This document shows, piece by piece, positions 17,147-25,883 of a stretch of 39,886 nt of DNA. The number at the start of each line of letters is the position of its first letter. The stretch's first letter is position 1. A program made the position numbers and the translations under genes. The DNA is taken from positions 1 to 39,886 of the forward strand of contig SVPR01000021.1 of assembly GCA_015065785.1 (NCBI GenBank). The letters run 5' to 3'. The notes under the pieces are model-generated. The model was not told where the DNA came from. It made no database searches and worked only from the letters and a program-made list of their open reading frames with translations. The DNA is from Oscillospiraceae bacterium. GTDB taxonomy: Bacteria; Bacillota; Clostridia; Oscillospirales; Acutalibacteraceae.

Positions 17147-17177
17147 AGCACCTTTATAATTTTCATATAAAGGTGCT
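17147..17177. terminator. hairpin between GGGtGRT gene and pduL
   Basis: AGCACCTTTAT / ATAAAGGTGCT, an 11-bp stem. It lacks a long T-run on the minus strand, so it may act as an attenuator or mRNA stabiliser within the operon. Confidence 0.55.
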
Positions 17178-17195
17178 TTTAATTTAAAAATTTAA

Positions 17196-18203
17196 TTATT
17201 TTGCACTTTCTTCAACTGCAACAGCACAAGCAACTGTCATACCAACCATTGGGTTGTTACCTGCACCTAAAAGACCCATCATCTCAACATGAGCAGGAAC
17301 TGATGAAGAACCTGCGAATTGAGCATCACCGTGCATTCTGCCCATTGTGTCTGTAAGACCATAAGAAGCAGGACCAGCAGCAACATTATCTGGGTGAAGT
17401 GTACGGCCTGTACCGCCACCAGATGCAACTGAGAAGTATTTTACATTGTTTTCCATAGCCCATTTCTTGTAGGTACCAGCAACAGGGTGTTGGAAACGAG
17501 TTGGGTTAGTTGAGTTACCTGTAATAGAAACATCAACTTGTTCCTTACGCATAACTGCAACGCCTTCGTTAACATCGTTTGAGCCGTAGCAACGAACTTT
17601 AGCTCTTTCACCGTTTGAATAAGCTGTTTCTTTAACGATTTTAAGCTCGTCTGTGTAATAATCATAATCAGTTTCAACATAAGTGAAGCCGTTGATTCTT
17701 GAAATAATCATAGCAGCGTCTTTACCAAGACCGTTAAGGATAACTCTTAATGGTTCTTTTCTAACTTTGTTTGCAGAACGAGCAATACCAATAGCACCTT
17801 CAGCAGCAGCAAAGCTTTCGTGACCTGCAAGGAATGCAAAGCATTTTGTGTTGTCATCAAGAAGCATTGCACCGAGGTTACCGTGACCAAGACCAACTTT
17901 TCTTTGGTCAGCAACAGAACCAGGAATGCAGAATGCCTGAAGACCAATACCGATTTTAGCAGCAGCATCTGCAGCCTTTGTTGCGCCACTCTTGAGAGCA
18001 ACTGCAACACCGAGTGTGTAAGCCCAAACAGCATTTTCAAATGCGATAGGTTGAACACTCTTAACTTCTTTTTCTACATCAATACCTTTTGAAAGGCAAA
18101 GCTCTCTGGCAGCCTCAAGGCTTTCAATACCATATTCGGCAAGGCACTTTTCAATACCGGCCATTCTTCTTTCTTTACCTTCGAATCTCATATCATTAGC
18201 CAT
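17196..18203 (-). CDS. GGGtGRT family protein
   Basis: A 335-aa cytosolic protein of the family named after its GGGTGRT motif, seen here as SVASGGGTGRTLHPDN near residues 262-277. Other glycine-rich stretches include GLGHGNLGAMLLDD and MGLLGAGNNPMVGM. The family's biochemical role is not established to my knowledge. It starts 20 bases after the NifU/IscU-like gene, and the two are commonly found together, which points to a joint role with a metal or sulfur cluster. Strong codon bias toward repeated GCA/GAA codons suggests high expression. Confidence 0.88.
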   Translation of the reverse strand: MANDMRFEGKERRMAGIEKCLAEYGIESLEAARELCLSKGIDVEKEVKSVQPIAFENAVWAYTLGVAVALKSGATKAADAAAKIGIGLQAFCIPGSVADQRKVGLGHGNLGAMLLDDNTKCFAFLAGHESFAAAEGAIGIARSANKVRKEPLRVILNGLGKDAAMIISRINGFTYVETDYDYYTDELKIVKETAYSNGERAKVRCYGSNDVNEGVAVMRKEQVDVSITGNSTNPTRFQHPVAGTYKKWAMENNVKYFSVASGGGTGRTLHPDNVAAGPASYGLTDTMGRMHGDAQFAGSSSVPAHVEMMGLLGAGNNPMVGMTVACAVAVEESAK

Positions 18204-18223
18204 TTTAAGAAGCCTCCCTTATC

Positions 18224-18916
18224 TTATTCTTCTCTTGGGTCGATGTACTTAACAGCGTCAGCAAAACGACCATAGTTACCTGTGTTGTTCTTAAGAGCTT
18301 CATCAGCAGACATACCGTGACGGATATCTTCCATCATCTTACCGAGTTTTACGAATTCGTAACCGATAACCTGGTTGTCGCTGTCTAAAGCCATACGAGT
18401 GATATAGCCTTCAGCCATTTCCATATAACGAACACCTTTTGCTTTTGTGCTGAACATTGTACCAACCTGTGAACGAAGGCCTTTACCAAGGTCTTCAAGA
18501 CCTGCACCAACAACAAGACCATCTTCTGAGAATGCTGATTGGCTACGGCCGTAAACAATTTGAAGGAAGAGTTCGCGCATTGCAACATTAATAGCGTCGC
18601 AAACTAAGTCAGTGTTAAGGCACTCTAAAAGAGTTTTGCCAGGAAGAATTTCTGCTGCCATAGCTGCAGAGTGTGTCATACCTGAACAACCGAGTGTTTC
18701 AACAAGAGCCTCTTCAACGATACCGTCTTTAACGTTGAGAGTGAGTTTACAAGCACCTTGTTGTGGTGCACACCAACCCACACCGTGTGTGAAACCTGAA
18801 ATGTCTTTAATTTCGTATGCCTTCACCCATTTTGCCTCTTCAGGAATAGGTGCAGGACCGTGCTGTGGACCTTTTGCTACTATGCACATGTTTTCTACTT
18901 CGTGTGAATAGTTCAT
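18224..18916 (-). CDS. NifU/IscU-like iron-sulfur scaffold protein
   Basis: A 230-aa protein with the core of the IscU/NifU N-terminal scaffold fold: cysteines at WCAPQQGACKLTL (C49, C56), the strand IVEEALVETLGCSGMTHSAA (C77, corresponding to the IscU GCGSA region) and another cysteine at TDLVCDAI (C106). It is longer than IscU (about 130 aa), with an extra C-terminal half. It is the first gene of an operon with the GGGtGRT protein and pduL. Canonical Isc/Suf partners are absent nearby, so this may be a specialised scaffold rather than the general assembly system. Confidence 0.85.
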   Translation of the reverse strand: MNYSHEVENMCIVAKGPQHGPAPIPEEAKWVKAYEIKDISGFTHGVGWCAPQQGACKLTLNVKDGIVEEALVETLGCSGMTHSAAMAAEILPGKTLLECLNTDLVCDAINVAMRELFLQIVYGRSQSAFSEDGLVVGAGLEDLGKGLRSQVGTMFSTKAKGVRYMEMAEGYITRMALDSDNQVIGYEFVKLGKMMEDIRHGMSADEALKNNTGNYGRFADAVKYIDPREE

Positions 18917-18957
18917 AAATCATTGACTCCTTTCGGATGTTTATTTTTTACTATAAC

Positions 18958-18986
18958 ATTTTAGTACATAACGCTCTTTAAGTCAA
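18958..18986 (-). promoter_or_regulatory. promoter of the scaffold-GGGtGRT-pduL operon
   Basis: Minus strand TTGACT (18981-18986) and TAAAAT (18958-18963), 17-base spacer; GGAG ribosome site ten bases before the ATG. Confidence 0.75.
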
Positions 18987-19060
18987 GAGTAAAAGTCAAC
19001 CTTTCAACAACAAATTACACATAGGTTTATGGTAATTTTTATTAAAATTGAATAAACGAC

Positions 19061-19089
19061 TTGCTTTTCTTGTCGAATATCTCTATAAT
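19061..19089 (+). promoter_or_regulatory. promoter of the MBOAT-DHHW operon
   Basis: TTGCTT (19061-19066) and TATAAT (19084-19089), 17-base spacer. Confidence 0.65.
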
Positions 19090-19129
19090 ATAGTATTGGT
19101 GAAAATTTTATTTTGAAATTGGTGTGTAT

Positions 19130-20599
19130 ATGGTTTTTTCGAGTTTGATTTTTATTTATGCTTTTTTACCAATTACACTTTTACTTTATGCGGTAGGTAA
19201 AAAAACAAATTTAAGAAACTACATACTTTTAATTGCATCTCTTGTTTTCTACACATGGGGTGAGCCTCTTTATGTCTTAATTTTAATTACAATGACTTTT
19301 ATCGACTGGCTCTCTGCCCTTTTAATACAAAATCTATTTGAAAAACAGCGTTCAAAAAAGGCTGTTTTAGTTATAACTGTCATTATAAATCTTTCAATAA
19401 TAGGTTTCTTTAAATACACCGGCTTTTTCCTTTCTAACATAAACTCAATTTTCGGTGTACCTGAAACAATTCCGGATATAATTTTACCTATTGGTATTTC
19501 TTTTTACACATTCCAGCTTATTTCTTATGTGGTAGATGTATACAGGCAAGAAGTTCCTGCACAAAAGAAGTTTACAAATTTACTTCTTTACTCAAGCCTT
19601 TTTTATCAATGTATTGCAGGTCCTATTGTCAGATATTCTGATATTCAGAACGAAATTGAAAACAGAAAAATTGATTTCACCGAAGTGTGTAACGGCATTA
19701 CAAGGTTTGCAATCGGCTTAGGTAAAAAATCACTTATTGCAAATGTTTGTGGCGCACTTTCAGACCAGCTTTTAGTTTCTGATGCTTTTATGAGTTCACC
19801 TGAAACAGTTAACGCTGCTCTTTCAGAAGTAGCTTCTCGCTCTGCGGTTGGTATTTTCTTTGGTGTACTTTTCTATATGCTTCAGATTTATCTTGATTTT
19901 TCTGCTTATTCAGATATGGCAATTGGTATGGGACAAATGGTTGGCTTCCACTTCAAAGAAAATTTCAACTACCCCTACACTGCAAAATCAATAACAGATT
20001 TCTGGCGCAGATGGCACATTTCATTAAGCACATTTTTCAGAGATTATGTTTACATTCCGTTAGGTGGTAACAGAAAAGGCAAAGCAAAAACCTACATTAA
20101 TCTTTTAATTGTCTGGTTCTTAACAGGACTCTGGCACGGTGCCTCCTGGAATTTTGTTTTATGGGGACTTTTCTTCTGTGCTTTCTTGCTGATTGAAAAA
20201 GCAGGACTTTTAAAAGCACTGAAAAACGCACCATCTTTTGTAGGTGTAATTTATACATTATTTGTTGTTTATTTCGGTTGGATTCTTTTCAGATTCAGCG
20301 ATTTCAGATTTATTCCGATAGTTTTAAAAGGTCTTTTAGGACTTAATGGTAATGGTTTTATTGACTTTGAAACAAAAGCGTTACTTGCTTCTAACATTTT
20401 CTTTATTATAATCGCAATAATTGCTGTTACACCTGCTGCTAAAAAGCTTAAGGAATTTATAATTTCTAAATGCAACACACAAAAAAAGCAATTAACATTT
20501 GAAATTGCTTCGATAGTTTTCCCTATAATTATATTACTTCTTTCTACACTCACTCTTGTAGGCGACAGTTACAATCCGTTCCTTTATTTCCAATTCTGA
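19130..20599 (+). CDS. MBOAT family O-acyltransferase (AlgI/DltB-like)
   Basis: A 489-aa membrane enzyme moving acyl groups (usually acetyl) across the membrane onto extracellular polysaccharide. It has about ten TM helices, the family signature around FWRRWHISLSTFFRDYVYIP, and the catalytic His in LTGLWHGASWNFVLWG (H336). The ATG at 19130 gives the usual N-terminus MVFSSLIFIYAFLP; a GTG two codons earlier is in frame but less likely. It is paired 19 bases upstream of the DHHW protein, the standard two-component layout for exopolysaccharide or cell-wall acylation. Confidence 0.93.
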   Translation: MVFSSLIFIYAFLPITLLLYAVGKKTNLRNYILLIASLVFYTWGEPLYVLILITMTFIDWLSALLIQNLFEKQRSKKAVLVITVIINLSIIGFFKYTGFFLSNINSIFGVPETIPDIILPIGISFYTFQLISYVVDVYRQEVPAQKKFTNLLLYSSLFYQCIAGPIVRYSDIQNEIENRKIDFTEVCNGITRFAIGLGKKSLIANVCGALSDQLLVSDAFMSSPETVNAALSEVASRSAVGIFFGVLFYMLQIYLDFSAYSDMAIGMGQMVGFHFKENFNYPYTAKSITDFWRRWHISLSTFFRDYVYIPLGGNRKGKAKTYINLLIVWFLTGLWHGASWNFVLWGLFFCAFLLIEKAGLLKALKNAPSFVGVIYTLFVVYFGWILFRFSDFRFIPIVLKGLLGLNGNGFIDFETKALLASNIFFIIIAIIAVTPAAKKLKEFIISKCNTQKKQLTFEIASIVFPIIILLLSTLTLVGDSYNPFLYFQF

Positions 20600-20618
20600 T
20601 TTTTGAGGTTAAGATTTA

Positions 20619-22115
20619 ATGATATACAACAAACCACGAGATTATATTTTCCGTGTGCCAAATGCAACGGCACCGGAAAAACAATCTAAAAAGACAAAAG
20701 GCAAAGCAAAAAAAGATAATAATTTAACAGAAATTGTAGTTATAAAGCAGAAGCCTAAAAAGCAAGAAATTGCAAAAATTGCAGCTTTTTTTGTAACACT
20801 TTATTTAGGTACTGTTTTAGCGTTTATAATTCCGTTAAGACCTACATATTCTGACTCAGAAAAACGCACACTTCAGGAGTTCCCGCAATTCACGCTTGAA
20901 GCACTTTACACCGGCGATTATTTCGAGGATATTACACTCTGGTTTTCTGACACATTCCCTTTCAGAGAGAGTATGACTAAAATAAACACATTTTTAAAAT
21001 CACTTTCAGGAATTTCAACAGTTGAAATTCACGGTGATGTTGAGGGTGGCGATGATATACCGGACATTCCGTTAGATGTTGACGCTACAGTAGCACCACC
21101 GACAACTACCGAAGTTACTACAACTGAGCCACCAACAACTGAGACGCCTACAGTTACTTCACCTGCTGTTGTAGAAACTACAAATGCGCAAAATCAGGCA
21201 ACTGTACCTACTAATATGAATGTTCAATCTCTCGGTGCTATTTTAATTGCAGGAAATTCTGCTTATGAATATTACAGCTTTTCAAATTCATTGGCACCAA
21301 GATTTATAAATAGCGTAAATAATATAAAAAATGCTTCGGGTAATAAATCTAATGTTTACACCTTAGTTGTACCTACAAGTATTGATATTGAGTTAAATGA
21401 TGCTTTAAGAAAAGATGTTAATTCATCTGACCAGAAGAAAGCTCTGCAGTATTTTAATTCATCATTTAAAAACACAACTGCGGTAACCGGTATTTATGAA
21501 AACTTAAGAAACCACAGAACTGAATATTTATATTTCAGAACTGACCACCACTGGACCGCTTTAGGTGCCTACTACGCTTATGAGCAATTTATTTACACAA
21601 AGGGCGTTTCCCCTGTTCCCATTAATGATTACAAAACTCTTCATTTCGATGGATTTTTAGGCACATTTTACGCAAGCTCAGGGCAGTCAACAGAACTCGC
21701 AAAAACACCTGACACAGTTATTGCTTATGAGCCATTTAACAATGTTGATTTTACTATTACACAAAAAGATGGTGCAACTTTCAAATGGAAAGTTGTTGCA
21801 GACGCAACTGACTATGCACCAAGTATGAAATACACTGCATTTATTGGTGCGGACCAACCATACTCTGTAATTGAAAATCTTGACAAAGACGATGGCGAAA
21901 CCTGTCTTGTTATTAAAGACTCTTTTGGTAATGCGTTTGTACCATTCCTTATTCCGCACTACAAAACAATTCACATTATTGACCCAAGACATTATGAACT
22001 CACATTAAGTGAATTCAGTCAGAATAAAAAGATTGATGATATTATTTTCATTTCAAATATTTCTACAACGAGAAATGAGATTTTTATTGGGGCGATGGAA
22101 GAGTTTATAAAATAA
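20619..22115 (+). CDS. DHHW family protein (AlgX/AlgJ-like SGNH acetyltransferase partner)
   Basis: A 498-aa type II membrane protein: a cytosolic lysine-rich head, one TM helix (about 51-73), an extracytoplasmic Thr/Pro-rich linker (about 151-190) and an SGNH-like catalytic domain. The family motif RTDHHWTALGAYYAYEQF is present (D309, H310, H311, W312), as is KDSFGNAFVPFL (D434, S435), the probable nucleophile block. It receives the acyl group exported by the MBOAT protein and transfers it to a surface glycan. The Thr/Pro linker lets the catalytic domain reach into the wall. A repeat island starts directly at its stop codon. Confidence 0.9.
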   Translation: MIYNKPRDYIFRVPNATAPEKQSKKTKGKAKKDNNLTEIVVIKQKPKKQEIAKIAAFFVTLYLGTVLAFIIPLRPTYSDSEKRTLQEFPQFTLEALYTGDYFEDITLWFSDTFPFRESMTKINTFLKSLSGISTVEIHGDVEGGDDIPDIPLDVDATVAPPTTTEVTTTEPPTTETPTVTSPAVVETTNAQNQATVPTNMNVQSLGAILIAGNSAYEYYSFSNSLAPRFINSVNNIKNASGNKSNVYTLVVPTSIDIELNDALRKDVNSSDQKKALQYFNSSFKNTTAVTGIYENLRNHRTEYLYFRTDHHWTALGAYYAYEQFIYTKGVSPVPINDYKTLHFDGFLGTFYASSGQSTELAKTPDTVIAYEPFNNVDFTITQKDGATFKWKVVADATDYAPSMKYTAFIGADQPYSVIENLDKDDGETCLVIKDSFGNAFVPFLIPHYKTIHIIDPRHYELTLSEFSQNKKIDDIIFISNISTTRNEIFIGAMEEFIK

Positions 22116-22284
22116 TTCGGAATGCGGAATGCGTAATTCGGAATTAAGGAACGCTACGCGATTTAAATTGAAAATTGAAAGTTGAAAATTGAAAATTGTA
22201 GGTCTGCGACGCTATTATAATTAAATAGAAACAAAAAAGTTCTATCATTTAAGTTTCCGGTAAACTATATGATAGAGCTTTTTT
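22116..22284. repeat. repeat island C: two heptamer arrays, two triloop hairpins, palindromic element
   Basis: In order: CGGAATG/CGTAATT heptamers (about 22118-22145), triloop hairpin CGC-TAC-GCG (22152-22160), TTGAAAA heptamers (about 22164-22198), triloop hairpin GTC-TGC-GAC (22202-22210), then a copy of the GTTCTATCATTT palindrome (22233-22284) ending in a T-run. It begins at the base after the DHHW stop codon and probably also terminates that transcript. Confidence 0.75.
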
Positions 22285-22323
22285 ATTATTACTTAAGTGT
22301 TTAATTCTACTAACCGTAAAAAT

Positions 22324-22785
22324 TTATTTATTGCACAAAATTTTATCTGTTTCTTCTTTATATCGTTTTAGCGCTTGATATAATATATCAATATGTGTGT
22401 TTAAATCTTTTTTGTTTTGCTCAATAAGGAGGTATTTATTAAGAGCTTTTTCAAGTTCTTCATTTCGCTCCTGAATTTCTACAGAACCAAAAACAGTATC
22501 TATTGATTCAATATCTTGTTCATTATAATATTTATCAAGCACTTTTATTATTAAAGTTGCCATATCAAGTGCACGAGTAAGTGTGGTTTCTTCACTTTGT
22601 GGCGACCAACGATTTCTTTTACGCCACACTTTAACTGACGGAACAAACTCCTTTGAATCCCATTGAGCTTTACCTATTGATAAACCTTTTACATCAGTAT
22701 TTTCTTCACCTTTATATTGTCCGTCTATGCTCGCATAGTTTTCTATAACATATATGGGTTTATGCTTTAAATTATTGGGAATCAT
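22324..22785 (-). CDS. hypothetical protein resembling DUF6530
   Basis: A 153-aa soluble protein. The N-terminal half (MIPNNLKHKPIYVIENY, DVKGLSIGKAQWDSKEF, KVWRKRNRWSPQSEE, then a helix RALDMATLIIKVLD) resembles what I remember of DUF6530 proteins, but this is from memory and unverified. The second half is a Lys/Glu-rich coiled-coil-like helix. No function is known to me. It is an orphan gene between repeat island C and the collagen-like gene. Confidence 0.6.
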   Translation of the reverse strand: MIPNNLKHKPIYVIENYASIDGQYKGEENTDVKGLSIGKAQWDSKEFVPSVKVWRKRNRWSPQSEETTLTRALDMATLIIKVLDKYYNEQDIESIDTVFGSVEIQERNEELEKALNKYLLIEQNKKDLNTHIDILYQALKRYKEETDKILCNK

Positions 22786-22842
22786 TTTAAATTAGCCTCC
22801 TCTAGAGAAATAATGCTATAAAAATTACTAATAATAATTCAA

Positions 22843-25269
22843 CTAATTATTTTTATATGGTTTAGCTGTTGAATATATTTCCCCTTTTGTCCAATCTTGT
22901 GTATACCAGTGATACTCTTTATATTTATATTCACTTTCATTAGATGAATTTCTGAAGAGCACAGTCATGACTTCACTTGGTCCTGTTAGTGCTATGGCTG
23001 CGTTCTTTGTACTTGAAAGGGAATATTTATTTATAGATGCACTATAATCGGCAGCTATTGAAGCACTTCTATAATAAAAAGATAAATAATTAAATCCATC
23101 AGTCCCGCTAACCCAATTACTACTATCTTCGAATATAGCGCTTGTTAAACCAGCTTTATAAAACGCATACGCACCTATGAAATTAACATTTTGTGGTATA
23201 GTTATTTCTGTTAAACCTGTGCAATTTGCAAACGCTTGTCTATTAATTTTAGTTACAGTATTAGGAATGGAAACAGATGTTATGCTTGATTTTTCTTTAA
23301 ACGCACTTTCCAATATTTGAGTAACAATTATCTCGTTGTACTCAGCAGGTATAACAACTTCCGAAATAGCAAAACCGCTTGCGGCTTTTACACCATATGT
23401 ACCATCATCTAATAAAACATAAGTCAAATTGCCATCGGTAACTTCAAAACTACTATTCCCGCTAGAATCACTTGTTACTGCACCAACATCAACAGCATTT
23501 TCTAAATCGTCTGTGTATGTAATCCAAAGATGACCGTCGATAATTTCAGTTTTTGCTATACCACGACCTGTGTCACCTTTGTCACCCTTATCACCTTTTT
23601 CTCCTTTATCACCTTTTTCGCCCTTGATATTACCAAGCTCGTTAAGTGTGTTATCTGTCATAAGAATACTTAAATTGCCATCAGCAGATAATGTTACTGT
23701 TTTAATACCTACACCATCCTGACCTTTTAAACCAGCAGAGCCGACAACTTTACCAAGGTTTTCGGTTGTGCCATTAGTGTAAGTTAAAAGTAATTCACCA
23801 TCTGAATTTATTTCTGATTTACTAATACCAATACCATCAGCACCTTTAATATTGCCAAGATTTAAAACAGTTCCGCTTGTGAGTTCAACATTTAAAGCAC
23901 CATCTTGTGTAATTACTACATTTGCAATTCCGACACCATCTTTACCATTTGTACCGTCTTTTCCGTCTTTACCCATAATTGAGCCAAGATTTACGGTTGA
24001 AGAATCTGAAAATGTAAGAACTAATTCTCCTGCATTGTTTATTTCTACATTTGAAATTCCTATTCCGTCCTTACCGTCAACTCCATTCTGACCGTCAGTA
24101 CCATTTACACCATCTTTACCAACTACAACGCCAAGATTTTTAATGGTGTTATCAGAATAATTTATTACTAACTCACCATTTTCATTTATTGTAGTATCAT
24201 CAATACCTACACCATCAACACCATTTATTCCATCTTTACCATTAACTCCATCGGCACCTTTTATGTTACCAAGATTCAAGTCAGTACCATTTGTGAGTTT
24301 AATATTTAATTCGCCTGAAATAATTTCTATTTTCTGAATACCAACGCCGTCCTGACCATCTACACCATCTTTACCATCTTTACCGTTTATACCATCTTTA
24401 CCATCTTTGCCATTTACGCCGTCTTTACCATCCTGACCATTTGTACCTACAACTTTATCAAGATTAACACTTGAGCCATCAGAAAAATTTAAAACTAATT
24501 GACCATCAACATTAATTTTTGCAGATGTAATTCCAATGCCATCTTTGCCATTTAAACCATCTTTACCGTCTATACCATCTTTACCATTTACGCCGTCTTT
24601 ACCATTTACGCCGTCTTTACCGTCTACACCGTCTTTACCATTTACGCCGTCTTTACCGTCTACACCGTCTTTACCGTCTACTCCATCTTTACCGTTTACA
24701 CCATCTTTACCGTCTACACCGTCTTTACCGTTTACACCGTCTTTACCGTCTATACCATCTTTACCGTTTACACCATCTTTACCGTCTACACCGTCTTTAC
24801 CGTTTACACCATCTTTACCGTTCTTACCATCTTTTCCATCTACGCCATCACTACCAGCAACACTACCTACATTTATAGCAGTGTCATCAGATAAATTTAT
24901 AATTAAATCACCGGTTGAAGAAAAATGAGCTGATTTTATTGTTGCGTAATTGTTGTTATTTTCAATTAAATTCACCCATTCACTCTCACTACCTGAATAG
25001 CCATTTTCAACTGCTATTTCATAAGCAGATTTACCATTTAATGATTTAAGCCAGTCTTCAATAGTTCCCTCAAAACCGCATTCTACAGCTATTTCATAAG
25101 CAGAAAGACCGTTTTTTATATTAGTTGATGTAGGTATAATATCACCAACATTACCTAAAGACATACAAAGTATGATTACAACCACTAAAATGACTGTAAC
25201 TATCTTGTCAATTATGAATCGCTTTATTGATTTTTTGTTTTCACTTTTTTCGTTTCTGTTCTCTTCCAT
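22843..25269 (-). CDS. collagen-like surface protein with beta repeats and C-terminal LRR
   Basis: An 808-aa protein. There is a cytosolic lysine-rich start and one TM helix (about 19-40). Two copies of a short repeat follow, AYEIAVECGFEGTIEDWLKSL and SAYEIAVENGYSGSESEWV (about 57-102). A long collagen-type Gly-X-Y block comes next, mostly GKDGVNGKDGVD (about 139-250). About eight 35-residue units of the form GxGIxxxxIxxxGxLxxxxxxGxxxNLGxxxG then alternate with short collagen stretches, including GEKGDKGEKGDKG. The C-terminal domain (about 640-808) contains BspA-type leucine-rich repeats (ITSVSIPNTVTKINRQAF, LTEITIPQNVNFIGAYAF). It is probably a filamentous, surface-exposed adhesin anchored by its N-terminus. 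The repeats could vary in number by slippage. A consensus promoter lies upstream, divergent from an XRE gene. Confidence 0.85.
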   Translation of the reverse strand: MEENRNEKSENKKSIKRFIIDKIVTVILVVVIILCMSLGNVGDIIPTSTNIKNGLSAYEIAVECGFEGTIEDWLKSLNGKSAYEIAVENGYSGSESEWVNLIENNNNYATIKSAHFSSTGDLIINLSDDTAINVGSVAGSDGVDGKDGKNGKDGVNGKDGVDGKDGVNGKDGIDGKDGVNGKDGVDGKDGVNGKDGVDGKDGVDGKDGVNGKDGVDGKDGVNGKDGVNGKDGIDGKDGLNGKDGIGITSAKINVDGQLVLNFSDGSSVNLDKVVGTNGQDGKDGVNGKDGKDGINGKDGKDGVDGQDGVGIQKIEIISGELNIKLTNGTDLNLGNIKGADGVNGKDGINGVDGVGIDDTTINENGELVINYSDNTIKNLGVVVGKDGVNGTDGQNGVDGKDGIGISNVEINNAGELVLTFSDSSTVNLGSIMGKDGKDGTNGKDGVGIANVVITQDGALNVELTSGTVLNLGNIKGADGIGISKSEINSDGELLLTYTNGTTENLGKVVGSAGLKGQDGVGIKTVTLSADGNLSILMTDNTLNELGNIKGEKGDKGEKGDKGDKGDTGRGIAKTEIIDGHLWITYTDDLENAVDVGAVTSDSSGNSSFEVTDGNLTYVLLDDGTYGVKAASGFAISEVVIPAEYNEIIVTQILESAFKEKSSITSVSIPNTVTKINRQAFANCTGLTEITIPQNVNFIGAYAFYKAGLTSAIFEDSSNWVSGTDGFNYLSFYYRSASIAADYSASINKYSLSSTKNAAIALTGPSEVMTVLFRNSSNESEYKYKEYHWYTQDWTKGEIYSTAKPYKNN
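24545..24835. repeat. 18-bp tandem repeat tract in the collagen-like gene
   Basis: Near-identical units alternating (on +) ccgtctttaccgtctaca and ccgtctttaccatttacg types encode GKDGVD/GKDGVN. Third-base changes are few, so units are recent duplicates and prone to slippage in multiples of 9 or 18 bases, which keeps the frame. Confidence 0.85.
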
Positions 25270-25298
25270 ATTTAACCATCCTTAATTTTGTTACAAAA

Positions 25299-25340
25299 AT
25301 TATATAATTTATTTCTCGTTTTGTCAACGATTATCTCGTA
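25299..25340 (-). promoter_or_regulatory. promoter of the collagen-like gene with flanking direct repeats
   Basis: Minus strand TTGACA (25322-25327) and TATAAT (25299-25304), 17-base spacer. Direct repeats ACGAGATAAT and ACGAGAAATAA (minus strand; about 25331-25340 and 25309-25319), about 21 bases apart, flank the -35 box and could be bound by the divergent XRE protein. Confidence 0.7.
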
Positions 25341-25392
25341 TTTTATATGTTTTACGGTACAACTTATATAAAATAGATTTGGAGTTGATAAA

Positions 25393-25707
25393 ATGAAATT
25401 TAATGATAAGTTAAGAATGTTAATTGAAGAAAAAGAGTTGACACAAAGAGAGCTCGCAACACAATTAAAAATTCCTGTTTCAACTTTAGGTGGATATGTG
25501 CAAGGCACTAGTGAACCAGATTTTCAAACACTTGTTTTATTTGCAGATTTTTTTAATGTTAGCACTGACTTTTTGCTAAATCATACATTGACCTCTGAAA
25601 AAGCTGACAATGAAGATGATTTATTAAGAGTTTACCGTTCTTTAACACCACTTCAACAAGAAATTTATTTAGAACAAGGCAAAGCAATTATGAAATTTAA
25701 TAAATAA
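25393..25707 (+). CDS. XRE family transcriptional regulator
   Basis: A 104-aa cytosolic protein with a Cro/C1 helix-turn-helix (residues about 4-60: LIEEKELTQRELATQLKIPV, STLGGYVQGTSEPDFQ, ADFFNVSTDFLL). A short C-terminal helical region (LLRVYRSLTPLQQEIYLEQG) follows, as is common in small clostridial XRE regulators. It is transcribed away from the collagen-like gene with 123 bases between the starts, so it probably controls itself and that gene. TTGGAG lies before the ATG. It ends at a palindromic terminator-like repeat. Confidence 0.85.
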   Translation: MKFNDKLRMLIEEKELTQRELATQLKIPVSTLGGYVQGTSEPDFQTLVLFADFFNVSTDFLLNHTLTSEKADNEDDLLRVYRSLTPLQQEIYLEQGKAIMKFNK

Positions 25708-25716
25708 TATTTATAG

Positions 25717-25800
25717 AAAAAGTTCTATCATTTAAGTTTTGAAAATGATAGAACTTTTCATTTTTTAGCGAAGCCTTGCCTTCTTTGAAAAGAAGGGGGA
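25717..25800 (+). repeat. palindromic repeat D (GTTCTATCATTT family) acting as terminator, plus second hairpin
   Basis: AAAAGTTCTATCATTT (25717-25733) pairs with AAATGATAGAACTTTT (25743-25758) and is followed by T6, an intrinsic terminator for the XRE gene. A second small palindrome CCTTCTTT-gaaa-AGAAGG follows at about 25779-25796. Confidence 0.75.
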
Positions 25801-25883
25801 CCATTCTTCATATAAACTATATTGCATAATATTTTTTTAAACGTGTAGTAAATTTATTTTCAAAATTCAAGTTAAATCGGAAT

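Noticed and set aside
24545..24835. A possible CRISPR array because of regular repeats
   Set aside because: Units are tandem without unique spacers and are in frame within a protein gene. The heptamer islands likewise lack 25-40 base repeats and spacers.
24536..24928. A 130-codon plus-strand frame full of PSLPFTPS repeats
   Set aside because: It is the antisense shadow of the collagen-coding 18-bp repeats and has no ribosome site or promoter.
22843..25269. Prophage tail fibre reading of the collagen-like protein
   Set aside because: AYEIAV and collagen repeats occur in tail fibres, but there is an N-terminal TM anchor and no phage structural, lysis or integrase gene in the window.
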